From contig NZ_CP017297.1 of the NCBI RefSeq assembly GCF_001969445.1, forward strand, positions 1,302,001 to 1,366,000: a DNA stretch of 64,000 bases. The letters are read 5' to 3'. Under the pieces are notes generated by a model. The model made no database searches. It was not told where the DNA came from and saw nothing but the letters and a program-made list of their open reading frames with translations. Made by a program: the position numbers and the translations under genes. Positions 26,060-34,792 of the stretch are shown here, piece after piece (position 1 is the stretch's first letter; every line of letters begins with the position of its first letter). The DNA comes from Brachybacterium sp. P6-10-X1. GTDB lineage: Bacteria > Actinomycetota > Actinomycetes > Actinomycetales > Dermabacteraceae.

Positions 26060-27217
26060 ATGAGCGACCCGACGGAAGACCCCGCCTCGACCGAGGACGA
26101 GCAGACCGAAGCCGAGCAGCCGGAGCTCGACACGACCGAGGACGAGCAGACCGAAGCCGAACAGCCCGAGCCGGATCAGCCGAAGGGCGAGCAGACCGAG
26201 CAGTCGGAGACCCTGCGCTCCTACTTCCAGCAGATGACCGTGATCCGGCGCTTCGAGCTGAAGGCCCAGGAGATGTACCAGCGCGCCGAGATCGGTGGGT
26301 ACTGCCACCTGAACGTCGGAGAGGAAGCGACCGTCGTGGGCTTGATGGACGCGATGGAGGAGCGCGACTACCTCTTTGCCAACTACCGGGTCCACGGCTA
26401 TGCGATCGCCCGTGGGCTCGATCCCGGCCACGTGATGGCGGAGCTGTTCGGCCGCACGGACGGCCTGGCCGGAGGCTGGGGTGGCTCGATGCACCTCGCC
26501 GATGCCGAGTCCCGCTTCATGGGCGGCTACGGCATCGTCGGGGGCCAGATGCCGCCGGCGACCGGAGCCGCGATGGCGGTCTCCCACCGCCAGGAGGCGG
26601 GGCCGGAGTCCGAAGCCGTCATGTGCCTCCTGGGCGAGGGCACCAGCGCGACCGGCGCGTTCCACGAGACGCTGAACCTGGCCTCCCTCTGGGGACTGCC
26701 CATCGTCTTCGTGGTCATCAACAACCGCGTCGGGATGAGCACCCCGGTCGAGCAGGCCTCGGCCGAACCGGAGCTGTTCCGCAAGGCGGAGTCCTACCGG
26801 TTCGAGGGCCGGCGGGTCGACGGTGACGACCCGATCGCCGTCCGGGACGCGGCACGGGCGGCGCTGAAGCAGGCGCGGGAGGAACACCGGCCCTTCCTGT
26901 TGGAGACGATGAGCTACCGGCTCCGAGGCCACTCCGTCGTCGACCCGGCCCGCTATCGGACCGACGAGGAACGGGCCGAACTCGCCGCGAAGGATCTGCT
27001 CCCGCGGCTGCGTTCCCGCCTCATCGAGGACGGCGTGCTCAGCGAGCAGGAGGCCGACACCATCGAGCGGGACGCCGACGAGACCATCGAGCAGGCCGTC
27101 GAGGTCGCCGGCGCCAGCGAGTCGCCGGATCCGTCGGACCTGTTCACCAACGCGTACTCGACCGAGGTCGCCAACGCCCCCCGCGCGATGCCCGGCGACC
27201 GGGTCATCACGCTGTAG
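26060..27217 (+). CDS. pdhA: Pyruvate dehydrogenase E1 component, alpha subunit
   Basis: The 385-residue protein is a thiamine-diphosphate E1 alpha subunit of the two-subunit 2-oxoacid dehydrogenase type. Residues 60–385 hold the catalytic fold (YQRAEIGGYCHLNVGEEA, GGWGGSMHLAD, GEGTSATGAFHETLNLASLW and NNRVGMST). It differs from typical members in an acidic N-terminal tail of about 50 residues, in which the block TEDEQTEAEQPE occurs twice; the DNA repeats with a 45-bp period. The start has GGAGGGCG upstream. It is followed by E1 beta and E2, but no E3 gene is present. Branched-chain or acetoin substrates cannot be excluded. Confidence 0.85.
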   Translation: MSDPTEDPASTEDEQTEAEQPELDTTEDEQTEAEQPEPDQPKGEQTEQSETLRSYFQQMTVIRRFELKAQEMYQRAEIGGYCHLNVGEEATVVGLMDAMEERDYLFANYRVHGYAIARGLDPGHVMAELFGRTDGLAGGWGGSMHLADAESRFMGGYGIVGGQMPPATGAAMAVSHRQEAGPESEAVMCLLGEGTSATGAFHETLNLASLWGLPIVFVVINNRVGMSTPVEQASAEPELFRKAESYRFEGRRVDGDDPIAVRDAARAALKQAREEHRPFLLETMSYRLRGHSVVDPARYRTDEERAELAAKDLLPRLRSRLIEDGVLSEQEADTIERDADETIEQAVEVAGASESPDPSDLFTNAYSTEVANAPRAMPGDRVITL

Positions 27218-27243
27218 CCACCGCCTCGAACAGGAGCACGCAC

Positions 27244-28248
27244 ATGCCGGTCATCAGTTACCGCGAGGCCCTCAACTCGACCCTGCGCTCCGAGATGCAG
27301 CGCGACGAGGACGTCTTCCTCATCGGGGAGGAGATCGGGACGTTCGAGGGGTCCTACAAGATCACCGAGGGGCTGCTCGAGGAGTTCGGTCCGAAGCGGG
27401 TGCGCGACACCCCGATCTCGGAGGAAGGCTTCACCGGCATCGCCATCGGTGCCGCCATGCTGGGCCTGCGTCCGGTCCTCGAATACATGACCCTCAACTT
27501 CAGCCTGCTGGCGCTCGACCAGGTCGTCAACCACGCCGCCAAGATCTACACCATGTTCGGCGGGCAGACCGCGGTGCCGATGGTGATCCGCGCGCCGGGA
27601 GGCGGCGGCCAGCAGCTGGCGGCCACGCACTCGCAGAACCTCGAGGTCTGGTACGCGCACGTGCCCGGGTTGAAGCTCGTCGCCCCGTCGAATCCCGCCG
27701 ATGCCAAGGGACTGCTGACGGCGGCGATCCGTGACGACGACCCCGTGATCGTGCTGGAGAACCTGAGCCTCTACAACACCAAGGGGGAGGTTCCTGACGG
27801 CGATCACGTCACCGAGATCGGCACGGCCACCGTCGCCCGCCAGGGCAGCGACATCACGGTGATCAGCTACTCGCGCGGGATCCGCACCGCATTGCAGGTC
27901 GCGGAGGAGTTGGAGGAGGACGGTGTCTCCGTCGAGGTGGTGGATCTGCGCAGCCTGCGCCCGTTGGATCGCCGCACCTTCTGCGAGTCCGTGCGCAGGA
28001 CCACGCGGGCCGTCGTGCACGAGGACGACTGGCTCAGCTACGGCATCGGCGCAGAAGTCGCCGCCTCCGTCCAGGAGGGAGCCTTCGATTTCCTCGACGC
28101 TCCGGTACGGCGCGTCGCTGCCGCCGAGGTGCCTCTGCCCTACGCGAAGCCTCTCGAACGGGCTGCCCTGCCCGACACGGACGACCTCCGGCGCGTCATC
28201 CGCGACGTCCTCGACGCCACCAGCTTCACCGGCCAGGAGAAGTCATGA
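27244..28248 (+). CDS. pdhB: Pyruvate dehydrogenase E1 component, beta subunit
   Basis: The 334-residue subunit matches the transketolase-type E1 beta family. It has REALNSTLRSEMQRDEDVFL, FEGSYKITEGLLEEFG, GAAMLGLRPVLEYM and RAPGGGGQQLAATHSQNLE, followed by the C-terminal transketolase domain (VVHEDDWLSYGIGAEVAA). It pairs with the E1 alpha subunit to decarboxylate a 2-oxoacid. It begins 26 bases after the E1 alpha stop and its stop overlaps the E2 start (ATGA), which indicates one operon. Confidence 0.88.
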   Translation: MPVISYREALNSTLRSEMQRDEDVFLIGEEIGTFEGSYKITEGLLEEFGPKRVRDTPISEEGFTGIAIGAAMLGLRPVLEYMTLNFSLLALDQVVNHAAKIYTMFGGQTAVPMVIRAPGGGGQQLAATHSQNLEVWYAHVPGLKLVAPSNPADAKGLLTAAIRDDDPVIVLENLSLYNTKGEVPDGDHVTEIGTATVARQGSDITVISYSRGIRTALQVAEELEEDGVSVEVVDLRSLRPLDRRTFCESVRRTTRAVVHEDDWLSYGIGAEVAASVQEGAFDFLDAPVRRVAAAEVPLPYAKPLERAALPDTDDLRRVIRDVLDATSFTGQEKS

Positions 28249-29732
28249 CCGACATCACCATGCCCCGCCTCTCGGACACCATGGAGGAGGGAGTCATCAG
28301 CCACTGGCACAAGCAGGTGGGCGATGAGGTCCACAAGGGCGACACGCTGGCCGACATCGAGACCGACAAGACCACCATGGAGCTGGAGGCCTACGACGCC
28401 GGGATCCTGGAGCGCCTGCTGGTGAGCGAGGGGGACACCATGTCCGTCGGAGAGCCCATCGCCGTGGTGGGTGACGGCTCCGGCGTCGACGACGGGTCCG
28501 AGGACCAGGACGACGAGGGAGCAGGCGATGAGGACGAGCGGACGGCGGACACGCCCGACGATGAGCCGGCGGACGGAGATGAGGACGAGCGGACGGCGGA
28601 CACGCCGGACGAGGAGCCGGTGCCGGACGGAGACGAGGAGGAGCGGACGGCGGACGCCGAGAGCGAGGAACCGGCACGGACCTCCGATGAGACCCGGCCG
28701 GACGTCGACGAGGCCCGGTCGGACTCCGACGAGGTGGAGAGCGACGAAGAGACCGCGGGGCCCGCGTCGGACGATGCGGAGCCGACGGGGACCGAAGATG
28801 CGTCGTCGCCGCCCGACGACGGCGGCCAACCGCTGTTCCGCTCTCCGCTCGCCCGCAAGCTGGCCCGTGAGAACGACATCGAGCTGAGATCGCTCGATGG
28901 GTCGGGCCCCGGCGGCCGCATCGTCCGGGCCGATGTGGAGAAGGCGCTCGAGGCCGGCGCCGGCGCGGACGTCGGGGACGACAGAGCCCGGGGCGGCGCT
29001 TCGAGCCCGGCTCCCGCCGCCGTACCGGAGCCCGCCACGGCGGGCGAGGCCGACGATGAGGTCCGGATCAACGCCAACCAGCGGATCACCGCCGAGCGCC
29101 TCAGCCAGATGGCCGGCGTGCCGACCTTCCACCTGAGCACGACGATCGATGCCGACGCCCTGCTGGCATTCCGCCGCGAGGTCAACGACCGCCTCGAGGA
29201 GGTCGGGACGCGCATCAGCGTCACCGACCTGCTGGTCCGCGCCGCTGCCGTCGCCCTGCGGTCCCACCCCGAGGTGAACTCCGCCTGGGGCGGAGACAAG
29301 ATCATCCGGCGCGGCCGGGTGCACATCGGCCTGGCCGTGGCCCTCGAGGCCGGTCTGATCGTGCCGGTCGTCCGCGACGCCGACCGGAAGAGCGTCGGGC
29401 AGATCGCTGCCGAGTCCGGCGACCTCGCGACCCGCGCCCGCGAGGGGAAACTGGAGCCCCACGAGTACCAGGGCAGCACGTTCAGCATCAGCAACCTGGG
29501 CATGTTCAGCATCGGTGAGTTCGACGCCATCATCAATCCGCCCGAGGCGGCGATCCTGGCTGTCGGCGCCGCCGGGGAGGAGCCCGTGCTCCGGGACGGT
29601 GAGCTGCACAGCCGCACGGTCATGACTCTCACGCTGACCGTCGACCATCGCGTCCTCAACGGTGCCGTCGCCGCGGCCTTCCTCCAGGAACTGCAGGCTG
29701 TCCTGGAGGAACCCCTGCGCATCGTGGTGTGA
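28245..29732 (+). CDS. pdhC: Dihydrolipoyl acyltransferase (E2) of the pyruvate dehydrogenase complex
   Basis: The 495-residue E2 has one lipoyl domain (residues 1–75, lipoyl Lys42 in ETDKTT), an acidic linker (about 80–195), a peripheral-subunit-binding domain (PLFRSPLARKLARENDIELR) and a catalytic domain. The linker carries three imperfect repeats of a DEDERTADTPD-like unit instead of the usual Ala/Pro-rich sequence. The active-site His468 is present, but the motif reads HRVLNG, with Asn472 where HxxxDG has Asp. Whether this affects activity is unknown. The gene overlaps E1 beta by four bases. Confidence 0.85.
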   Translation: MTDITMPRLSDTMEEGVISHWHKQVGDEVHKGDTLADIETDKTTMELEAYDAGILERLLVSEGDTMSVGEPIAVVGDGSGVDDGSEDQDDEGAGDEDERTADTPDDEPADGDEDERTADTPDEEPVPDGDEEERTADAESEEPARTSDETRPDVDEARSDSDEVESDEETAGPASDDAEPTGTEDASSPPDDGGQPLFRSPLARKLARENDIELRSLDGSGPGGRIVRADVEKALEAGAGADVGDDRARGGASSPAPAAVPEPATAGEADDEVRINANQRITAERLSQMAGVPTFHLSTTIDADALLAFRREVNDRLEEVGTRISVTDLLVRAAAVALRSHPEVNSAWGGDKIIRRGRVHIGLAVALEAGLIVPVVRDADRKSVGQIAAESGDLATRAREGKLEPHEYQGSTFSISNLGMFSIGEFDAIINPPEAAILAVGAAGEEPVLRDGELHSRTVMTLTLTVDHRVLNGAVAAAFLQELQAVLEEPLRIVV

Positions 29733-30058
29733 CCGAGTCTGCGGGTGAGGCACTCCAGGTCCACGGGGAAGGACCGAGCCGAAAGGCCTGGCGGGTATGG
29801 CTGCGGATCCGGGCCCGACGGGACATCGCGTCCACGCCGACGGACCCCGTCCGGACGTCCTTGCCGACCGCGCCGCGAGGACCCACCTGACGGACTGAAC
29901 GGTCGTGCCGTGCCGGTCGCCGCGGTGATCGCCTCATGTCAGTCCGGGACCAGCATTCGGCAGATGCGCGCACTTGCTATTCGAGCAGGCTGCCCATAGG
30001 TTGATAACAGGTTCAGCCAGTGGCCGTTGTCGTTCTACTGCGCGCAAAGGACCACCTC
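29733..30058. other. Intergenic region between pdhC and the STAS-like gene
   Basis: No gene is visible in these 326 bp. The main element is a promoter-like sequence at 29974–30002 near the right end. No clear terminator hairpin for the pdh operon was found by eye. Confidence 0.35.
29974..30002 (+). promoter_or_regulatory. Candidate promoter for the STAS-like/TetR pair
   Basis: TTGCTA and TAGGTT are separated by exactly 17 bp, and the start codon lies about 57 bp downstream. The stretch is less GC-rich than its surroundings. It would drive the small STAS-like protein and the overlapping TetR gene. Confidence 0.4.
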
Positions 30059-30376
30059 ATGAGACACACGCTCTCCGTGATCGTCCACGCCGACGTCGGC
30101 GAGGACGAGATCCGCATCGCCGTCGAGGGGTGCGTGACGGACCGGAGCGAGAGTTCGCTCCACCCGATTCTCCGTCGTGCCAAGGCGCTCGACCCCGAAG
30201 CACCGATGGTCCTCGACCTGCAGCGGACGCAGCACTGCGAGCACTCGGCCGTCGCCCAGCTGCAGCAGTTCATCGACGATATCGATCCATATCACCGGAC
30301 CGTGACGATCCTCGAGCCGAATCCTTCACCGAGCTGCCCGATGCTCGTGAGCGCTGAAACCAGGAGTGATGTCTGA
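30059..30376 (+). CDS. Small STAS-like protein
   Basis: This 105-residue protein is not clearly assigned. The pattern of a short strand (LSVIVHADVGEDEIRIAVEG), a leucine-containing helix and a core like PMVLDLQRTQHCEHSAVAQL recalls STAS domains, which act as anti-sigma antagonists or regulatory modules. The usual phosphorylatable Ser of anti-sigma antagonists is not evident. AAAGG precedes the ATG. Its stop overlaps the start of the TetR gene (TGATG), so the two are co-translated and perhaps act together. Confidence 0.4.
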   Translation: MRHTLSVIVHADVGEDEIRIAVEGCVTDRSESSLHPILRRAKALDPEAPMVLDLQRTQHCEHSAVAQLQQFIDDIDPYHRTVTILEPNPSPSCPMLVSAETRSDV

Positions 30377-31044
30377 TGACTATTTCCCTGCCCACGACCT
30401 CGAATTCTGTGCCGACGGTCCCGACGCGGACGCTTCATACGGTGCCACCCACGATCGGTCAGCATCCGGTCGACCGCCCCCAGGCGATCCTCGACGGCGC
30501 CTCCGAGCTGTTCCGGGAGTTCGGCTACTACGGCGCCAGTCTCCGCGACATCTCACGACGCGTCGGGATCTCCCATCCCGGCATGCTCCATCACTTCGCC
30601 TCGAAGGAAGACATCTTGAACAGGGTGATCGACCGCCTCGAGGAGCACGCTCAGGATGCGCTCGACAGACAGGACGAGTTCTGCACCGACCAGCACGCGC
30701 TGCTGCGCGGCCTGGTCGAGACGTGGGACCCGACCTCACCGCAGATCCAACTGCTCGCGAAGCTGGACGCCGACGCGATCAGCGAGGAGCATCCGGGACG
30801 GTGGCGTATGGCCCGCCTGCGCTGCGTGCACGAGCACGTGCTCGCGCACTGCTTCACCGCACTCTCGTCCCAGGGGCTGCTTCGTACGGGTATCGACCCG
30901 AGCTTTGCGGCACGCACCGTGCTCGCTCTCGTGCTCTGCGATGCCGTGCGGGAACAGACGGTGCGCAGATTGCGCCACGATGCCTCCGGCGACGCTCCGC
31001 ACGAGGATCTGTGCCGACTCGCCTGCAGCTTCTTCGCGACCTGA
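30376..31044 (+). CDS. TetR/AcrR-family transcriptional regulator
   Basis: The 222-residue protein has a low-complexity Ser/Thr/Pro-rich start of about 35 residues. A TetR helix-turn-helix follows (AILDGASELFREFGYYGASL, DISRRVGISHPGMLHHFASK). The remaining helical part binds ligand and dimerises. It is coupled to the upstream STAS-like gene by a TGATG overlap. TetR proteins usually repress neighbouring genes and themselves; the likely targets here are the upstream gene and perhaps the glutamate synthase-like gene downstream. Confidence 0.82.
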   Translation: MTISLPTTSNSVPTVPTRTLHTVPPTIGQHPVDRPQAILDGASELFREFGYYGASLRDISRRVGISHPGMLHHFASKEDILNRVIDRLEEHAQDALDRQDEFCTDQHALLRGLVETWDPTSPQIQLLAKLDADAISEEHPGRWRMARLRCVHEHVLAHCFTALSSQGLLRTGIDPSFAARTVLALVLCDAVREQTVRRLRHDASGDAPHEDLCRLACSFFAT

Positions 31045-31567
31045 TCAGGGCTCGGCCCACGGAGGCCGAGTGCGGCGGCGAACCCCGTGCACTACCTGAC
31101 GATCTCTGCGGGGAGTTCACGGCGCAACAGGCCCGGGACCAGAACGGCCGTGCGGACGGTCCGGGCCCCACCGCCGTACTCGCCATCGCGCTGTCCGTCC
31201 CCGGCGATCCTTCGCGGTACGTGTCAGCTCACACGCGCGGAAGGCGACAGACCGCTCGACCGGGCTCGCGTGTTCGGCGTCCCTGCGCATCAGGACGAGG
31301 ACGATCCACGGACCCTCGCCGACGGACGTCCCGACGACCCCGATACAGACGGTGACCCCGGGACGCGCAGCGATGACCCGTGGGCGCAGCGATCGCCACC
31401 TCGTCTCCCCGCCACGACTACGATCGGCGTCACGTCGCCTGCGGCGAGTTGCTCCGTTCTCACAGTCCTGCGCCGAGGTCGGAGCCGGCACGTCATGGAC
31501 GGCTGCGTCCGGGGCGGTCGCAGCCCGCAGCGCGCCACGTACCCGACGACGAACGAATCGAGGACTC
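31045..31567. other. Intergenic region upstream of the glutamate synthase-like gene
   Basis: I see no supported gene in these 523 bp. Both strands have open but arginine- and proline-rich frames of the antisense kind. No strong ribosome-binding site or hairpin stands out. Confidence 0.35.
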
Positions 31568-33184
31568 ATGAGCTCCCTCCGCACCTCTCGTCCAGGCCCC
31601 AAGCTGGCGGCCGCCGCGATCGGGACCGCCGCTGTCGCAGCTCTCGGGGTGCGCGATCTCCTGCAGCGCAGGCACTCGATCCTGCGGATCTACCCCGTGC
31701 TGGGCCACGCCCGCTGGGCAGCCGAAGCCATCCGCCCGGAGATCCAGCAGTACTTCATCGAGTCCAACACCGACGGCCGCCCCTTCGACCGGGACGCCCG
31801 CACGATGATCTACCGGCGCGCCAAGGGCCTCGGGTCGGACGATGCGTACGGCACGCAGAACGACATCACGAGCGCGGGGTACGACCACATCCTCCATGCC
31901 TCGAGCCCGCTCGAGCCGATGCAGAGCCCGCCACGGGTCCGGCTGGGCGGGCCCGACTGCACCCAGCCGTACGACACCTCGATGCTCAACATCTCCTCCA
32001 TGAGCTTCGGGTCCCTGTCCGGGAACGCCGTGATGGCGATGAACTACGGCGCCAAAGAGGGAGGATTCGCGCAGGAGACCGGAGAGGGCGGACTGTCCGA
32101 ATATCACCTGAAGTACGGCGCCGACATCATCTGGGAGTTCGGTTCGGGGTACTTCGGCTGCCGCACCTCCGAGGGACAGTTCGACCCTGACGAGTACGCC
32201 AGGAAGGTGAACAAGCCCGAGGTCAAAGGCACGCTCATCAAGCTCAGCCAGGGTGCCAAACCCGGCGTCGGCGGCGTGCTCCCGGCAGCCAAGATCACGC
32301 CCGAGATCGCCGCGGCACGCGACATCGCCCAGGGCGAGGACTGCGTCAGCCCGGCGGCCCACACCGCATTCTCCACCCCCGTGGGAATGATGCACTTCAT
32401 CGCCCGGTTGCGCGAGCTGTCCGGCGGCAAGCCGGTCGGATTCAAACTCTGCGTCGGCGACCGCTCGGAGGTCCTGTCCCTGTGCAAGGCCATGCTGGAG
32501 ACCGGCATCACCCCCGACTGGATCTCGGTCGACGGCGCCGAAGGAGGCACCGGCGCAGCACCGCTCGAACTCGAGGATCACGTGGGGACGCCCCTGTCGG
32601 ACGGACTGGTGACCATTCAGAACGCGCTGGTCGGCACAGGTCTGAGAGAACGGATCGCGATCGGATGCTCGGGGAAGATCGCCGGCGGCAACGACATCAT
32701 CCGGCGCGTCGCCCTCGGCGCGGATTTCTGCAACGCGGCCCGTCCGATGATGATGGCGACCGGATGCATCCAGGCCCAGCGGTGCAACACCAACACCTGC
32801 CCCAGCGGGGTGGCGACGCAGGACCCGCGTCGCAGCCGCGCCGTCGTCGTCGAGGACAAGGGACCACGGGTGATGCGATTCCAGCAGGAGACGGTGCAGT
32901 CGGCCCTGCAGCTGCTGGCGTCGATGGGCCTTGAGTCGTTCGACGATCTCGGTCCGGATCATGTGCTGCGCCGCATCGACCCGGCCCGGGTCGTGACCTA
33001 CGGGGAGCTCTACACCTGGCTGGACGAGGGAGAGCTGCTCAGCGGCACGTCGGACTCTGCGTGGGCGCACGATTGGGAGATCGCCGACGCCCATCGCTTC
33101 CAGGGCGCGCGCCCGTCCCACCAACGCCACCGCAAGCATCGTCACGACACGGATGCCGCGAACGGATCCGCCGATGGCCGTTGA
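31568..33184 (+). CDS. FMN-binding glutamate synthase family protein
   Basis: The 538-residue protein matches the stand-alone FMN-binding domain of the large glutamate synthase subunit. A short hydrophobic N-terminal segment (AAAAIGTAAVAALGV) suggests membrane attachment. Family motifs include MLNISSMSFGSLSGNAV, GAKPGVGGVLPAAK, SVDGAEGGTGAAPLE and CNTNTCPSGVATQDP, whose Cys residues match the iron-sulfur ligands of GltB. It lacks the glutaminase and GXGXG domains, so it cannot act as a complete glutamate synthase. Its electron donor and substrate are unknown. Confidence 0.82.
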   Translation: MSSLRTSRPGPKLAAAAIGTAAVAALGVRDLLQRRHSILRIYPVLGHARWAAEAIRPEIQQYFIESNTDGRPFDRDARTMIYRRAKGLGSDDAYGTQNDITSAGYDHILHASSPLEPMQSPPRVRLGGPDCTQPYDTSMLNISSMSFGSLSGNAVMAMNYGAKEGGFAQETGEGGLSEYHLKYGADIIWEFGSGYFGCRTSEGQFDPDEYARKVNKPEVKGTLIKLSQGAKPGVGGVLPAAKITPEIAAARDIAQGEDCVSPAAHTAFSTPVGMMHFIARLRELSGGKPVGFKLCVGDRSEVLSLCKAMLETGITPDWISVDGAEGGTGAAPLELEDHVGTPLSDGLVTIQNALVGTGLRERIAIGCSGKIAGGNDIIRRVALGADFCNAARPMMMATGCIQAQRCNTNTCPSGVATQDPRRSRAVVVEDKGPRVMRFQQETVQSALQLLASMGLESFDDLGPDHVLRRIDPARVVTYGELYTWLDEGELLSGTSDSAWAHDWEIADAHRFQGARPSHQRHRKHRHDTDAANGSADGR

Positions 33185-33283
33185 TCGTCGATGACGGCGA
33201 CCGATCGAGCGGTCGGGCCGGTGCGGTGCGATCGGCATCCGTCCTAGAGTCGACCGATCACTCGTCCGACGAAGGAGGCGACC

Positions 33284-33481
33284 ATGGACCACGCCGACCT
33301 GGTTCAGGTGATCAGGAGCGTCATCGAGAACCACCCGGAGCCAGGGGAGTCTGACCGTCCCGAGGACTACGACCTCGAGGCGATCGCCGCGGAGGCCCGC
33401 GGGCAGACCCGGCGCGAGGGGGTCGACGAGCTCGACCCCGAGACGTACTGGCTGATCGTGAAGAAGCACGCCGAGCCATGA
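33284..33481 (+). CDS. Small hypothetical protein
   Basis: This 65-residue reading frame starts with MDHADLVQVIRSVIENH and is acidic. A strong GAAGGAGGCG site stands six bases before the ATG, which argues that it is really translated. I do not recognise the family. It stands alone between the glutamate synthase-like gene and the SDR/reductase pair. Confidence 0.5.
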   Translation: MDHADLVQVIRSVIENHPEPGESDRPEDYDLEAIAAEARGQTRREGVDELDPETYWLIVKKHAEP

Positions 33482-33976
33482 GCGTCGCGCCGATGCCGAG
33501 CCTCGCGCCGATGGCGAACGCGGGCAGGGCCTGCGGCTCCGAACGGCCGTCCCCCTCGCGCAGCTCTCCCGGCATCCCTGGCGTCGGAGAATGATGGCCT
33601 CGCAGCACCACGATCTGACTGCTGGCCGATCCCGGCGCGCCGGAGCACGAGGCGGCGCGGATCACCGCCGGTCTCGCCGAGAGCATCTCGCATCGCCCCC
33701 GGAGGCAACCGACCGGTCCACAAGGTCGGCGGGCGCCCTCACGTCGGTGTATACGTAGGCCATGAGCATCTCTGTCACCAGCGTCCGGAGGAGGCCGGCC
33801 ACGGTGACGACGCCCGGGCGCTGAAGGACCAGAACGTGGTCCCACGACGGAGCGACCGGCCCTGCTGAGACGACGAGGACCATCGAGCGCAGCCGGGTCG
33901 CCGCGCCGGCGATTCGGTGGTGCGACGAGAGCAACGGTCCGCCCGGGGCCGCAGCCGACGACGCAGGAGGCTTGTC
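33482..33976. other. Intergenic region with a possible gene remnant
   Basis: No intact gene is seen in these 495 bp. On the plus strand at about 33619–33696, the reading LLADPGAPEHEAARITAGL looks protein-like and recalls the start of a conserved actinobacterial protein, but it is preceded by a stop and has no start. It may be a decayed fragment. The AGGAGG site at the right end belongs to the next gene. Confidence 0.3.
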
Positions 33977-34771
33977 ATGGAACTCGGACTCGGAGCACGC
34001 GCGGCGCTGGTCACCGGGGGCGATTCCGGCATCGGGTTCGCCACTGCTCGCACCCTGCTCGAGGAGGGCGCCCGGGTCGTCCTCACCGACATGGTCCCGG
34101 ACCGCCTCGAGCAGGCGGCCACGATTCTCGACAGCGACCGCCTCACGACCGCGGTCGCAGACCTCACCGACCCGGACGCCGTCACCCGCCTCACCGGCAC
34201 CGTCCAGGATGCGGTCGGGGACCTGGACATCCTCGTCTGCGCCGCCGGTATCCACGGACCGGACGGCGACTTCCACGAGATCGACGACGCCGGCTGGCAC
34301 GAGACGCTCGAGTCGAACCTGATGAGCGCCGTGCGCGTGACCCGCGCGATGCTGCCCGGCCTGCGCCGCGGCGGATACGGACGGATCGTGCTGCTGTCCT
34401 CCGAGGACGCCGTCCAACCCTATGAGGACGAGCTCCCCTACGTCGTCTCCAAGGCAGGTCTCAACGCGCTCGCCAAAGGTCTCTCGCGCGCCTATGGCCG
34501 CGACGGCGTCCTGGTCAACACCGTCTCCCCCGCCTTCATCGCAACACCCATGACCGACGAGATGATGCGCCGGAGAGCGCAGCAGAACGGCACCGACATC
34601 GACGAGGCGATCGCGACGTTCCTGGACGAGGAGCGCCCGGGCATGGTCACCGAGCGCCGCGGTGAACCCGATGAGGTCGCCGCGGTCATCGCATTCCTCT
34701 GCTCCGAGCGCGCCGGCTTCGTGACCGGCTCCGACTACCGGGTCGACGCCGGCTCGGTCCGCACCGTCTGA
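33977..34771 (+). CDS. SDR-family oxidoreductase
   Basis: The 264-residue short-chain dehydrogenase has TGGDSGIGFATARTLLEEGA for NAD(P) binding, a CAAGIHG variant of the NNAG motif, Ser in LLSSEDAVQP and YVVSK as the catalytic set. The C-terminal GSDYRVDAGSVRTV matches the usual G-x-x-x-x-VDGG end. AGGAGG lies just before the ATG. It is followed after 21 bp by a flavin-dependent reductase gene, so they likely form one transcript. The substrate is unknown. Confidence 0.8.
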   Translation: MELGLGARAALVTGGDSGIGFATARTLLEEGARVVLTDMVPDRLEQAATILDSDRLTTAVADLTDPDAVTRLTGTVQDAVGDLDILVCAAGIHGPDGDFHEIDDAGWHETLESNLMSAVRVTRAMLPGLRRGGYGRIVLLSSEDAVQPYEDELPYVVSKAGLNALAKGLSRAYGRDGVLVNTVSPAFIATPMTDEMMRRRAQQNGTDIDEAIATFLDEERPGMVTERRGEPDEVAAVIAFLCSERAGFVTGSDYRVDAGSVRTV

Positions 34772-34792
34772 CCCCATCACCAGGAGGACACC

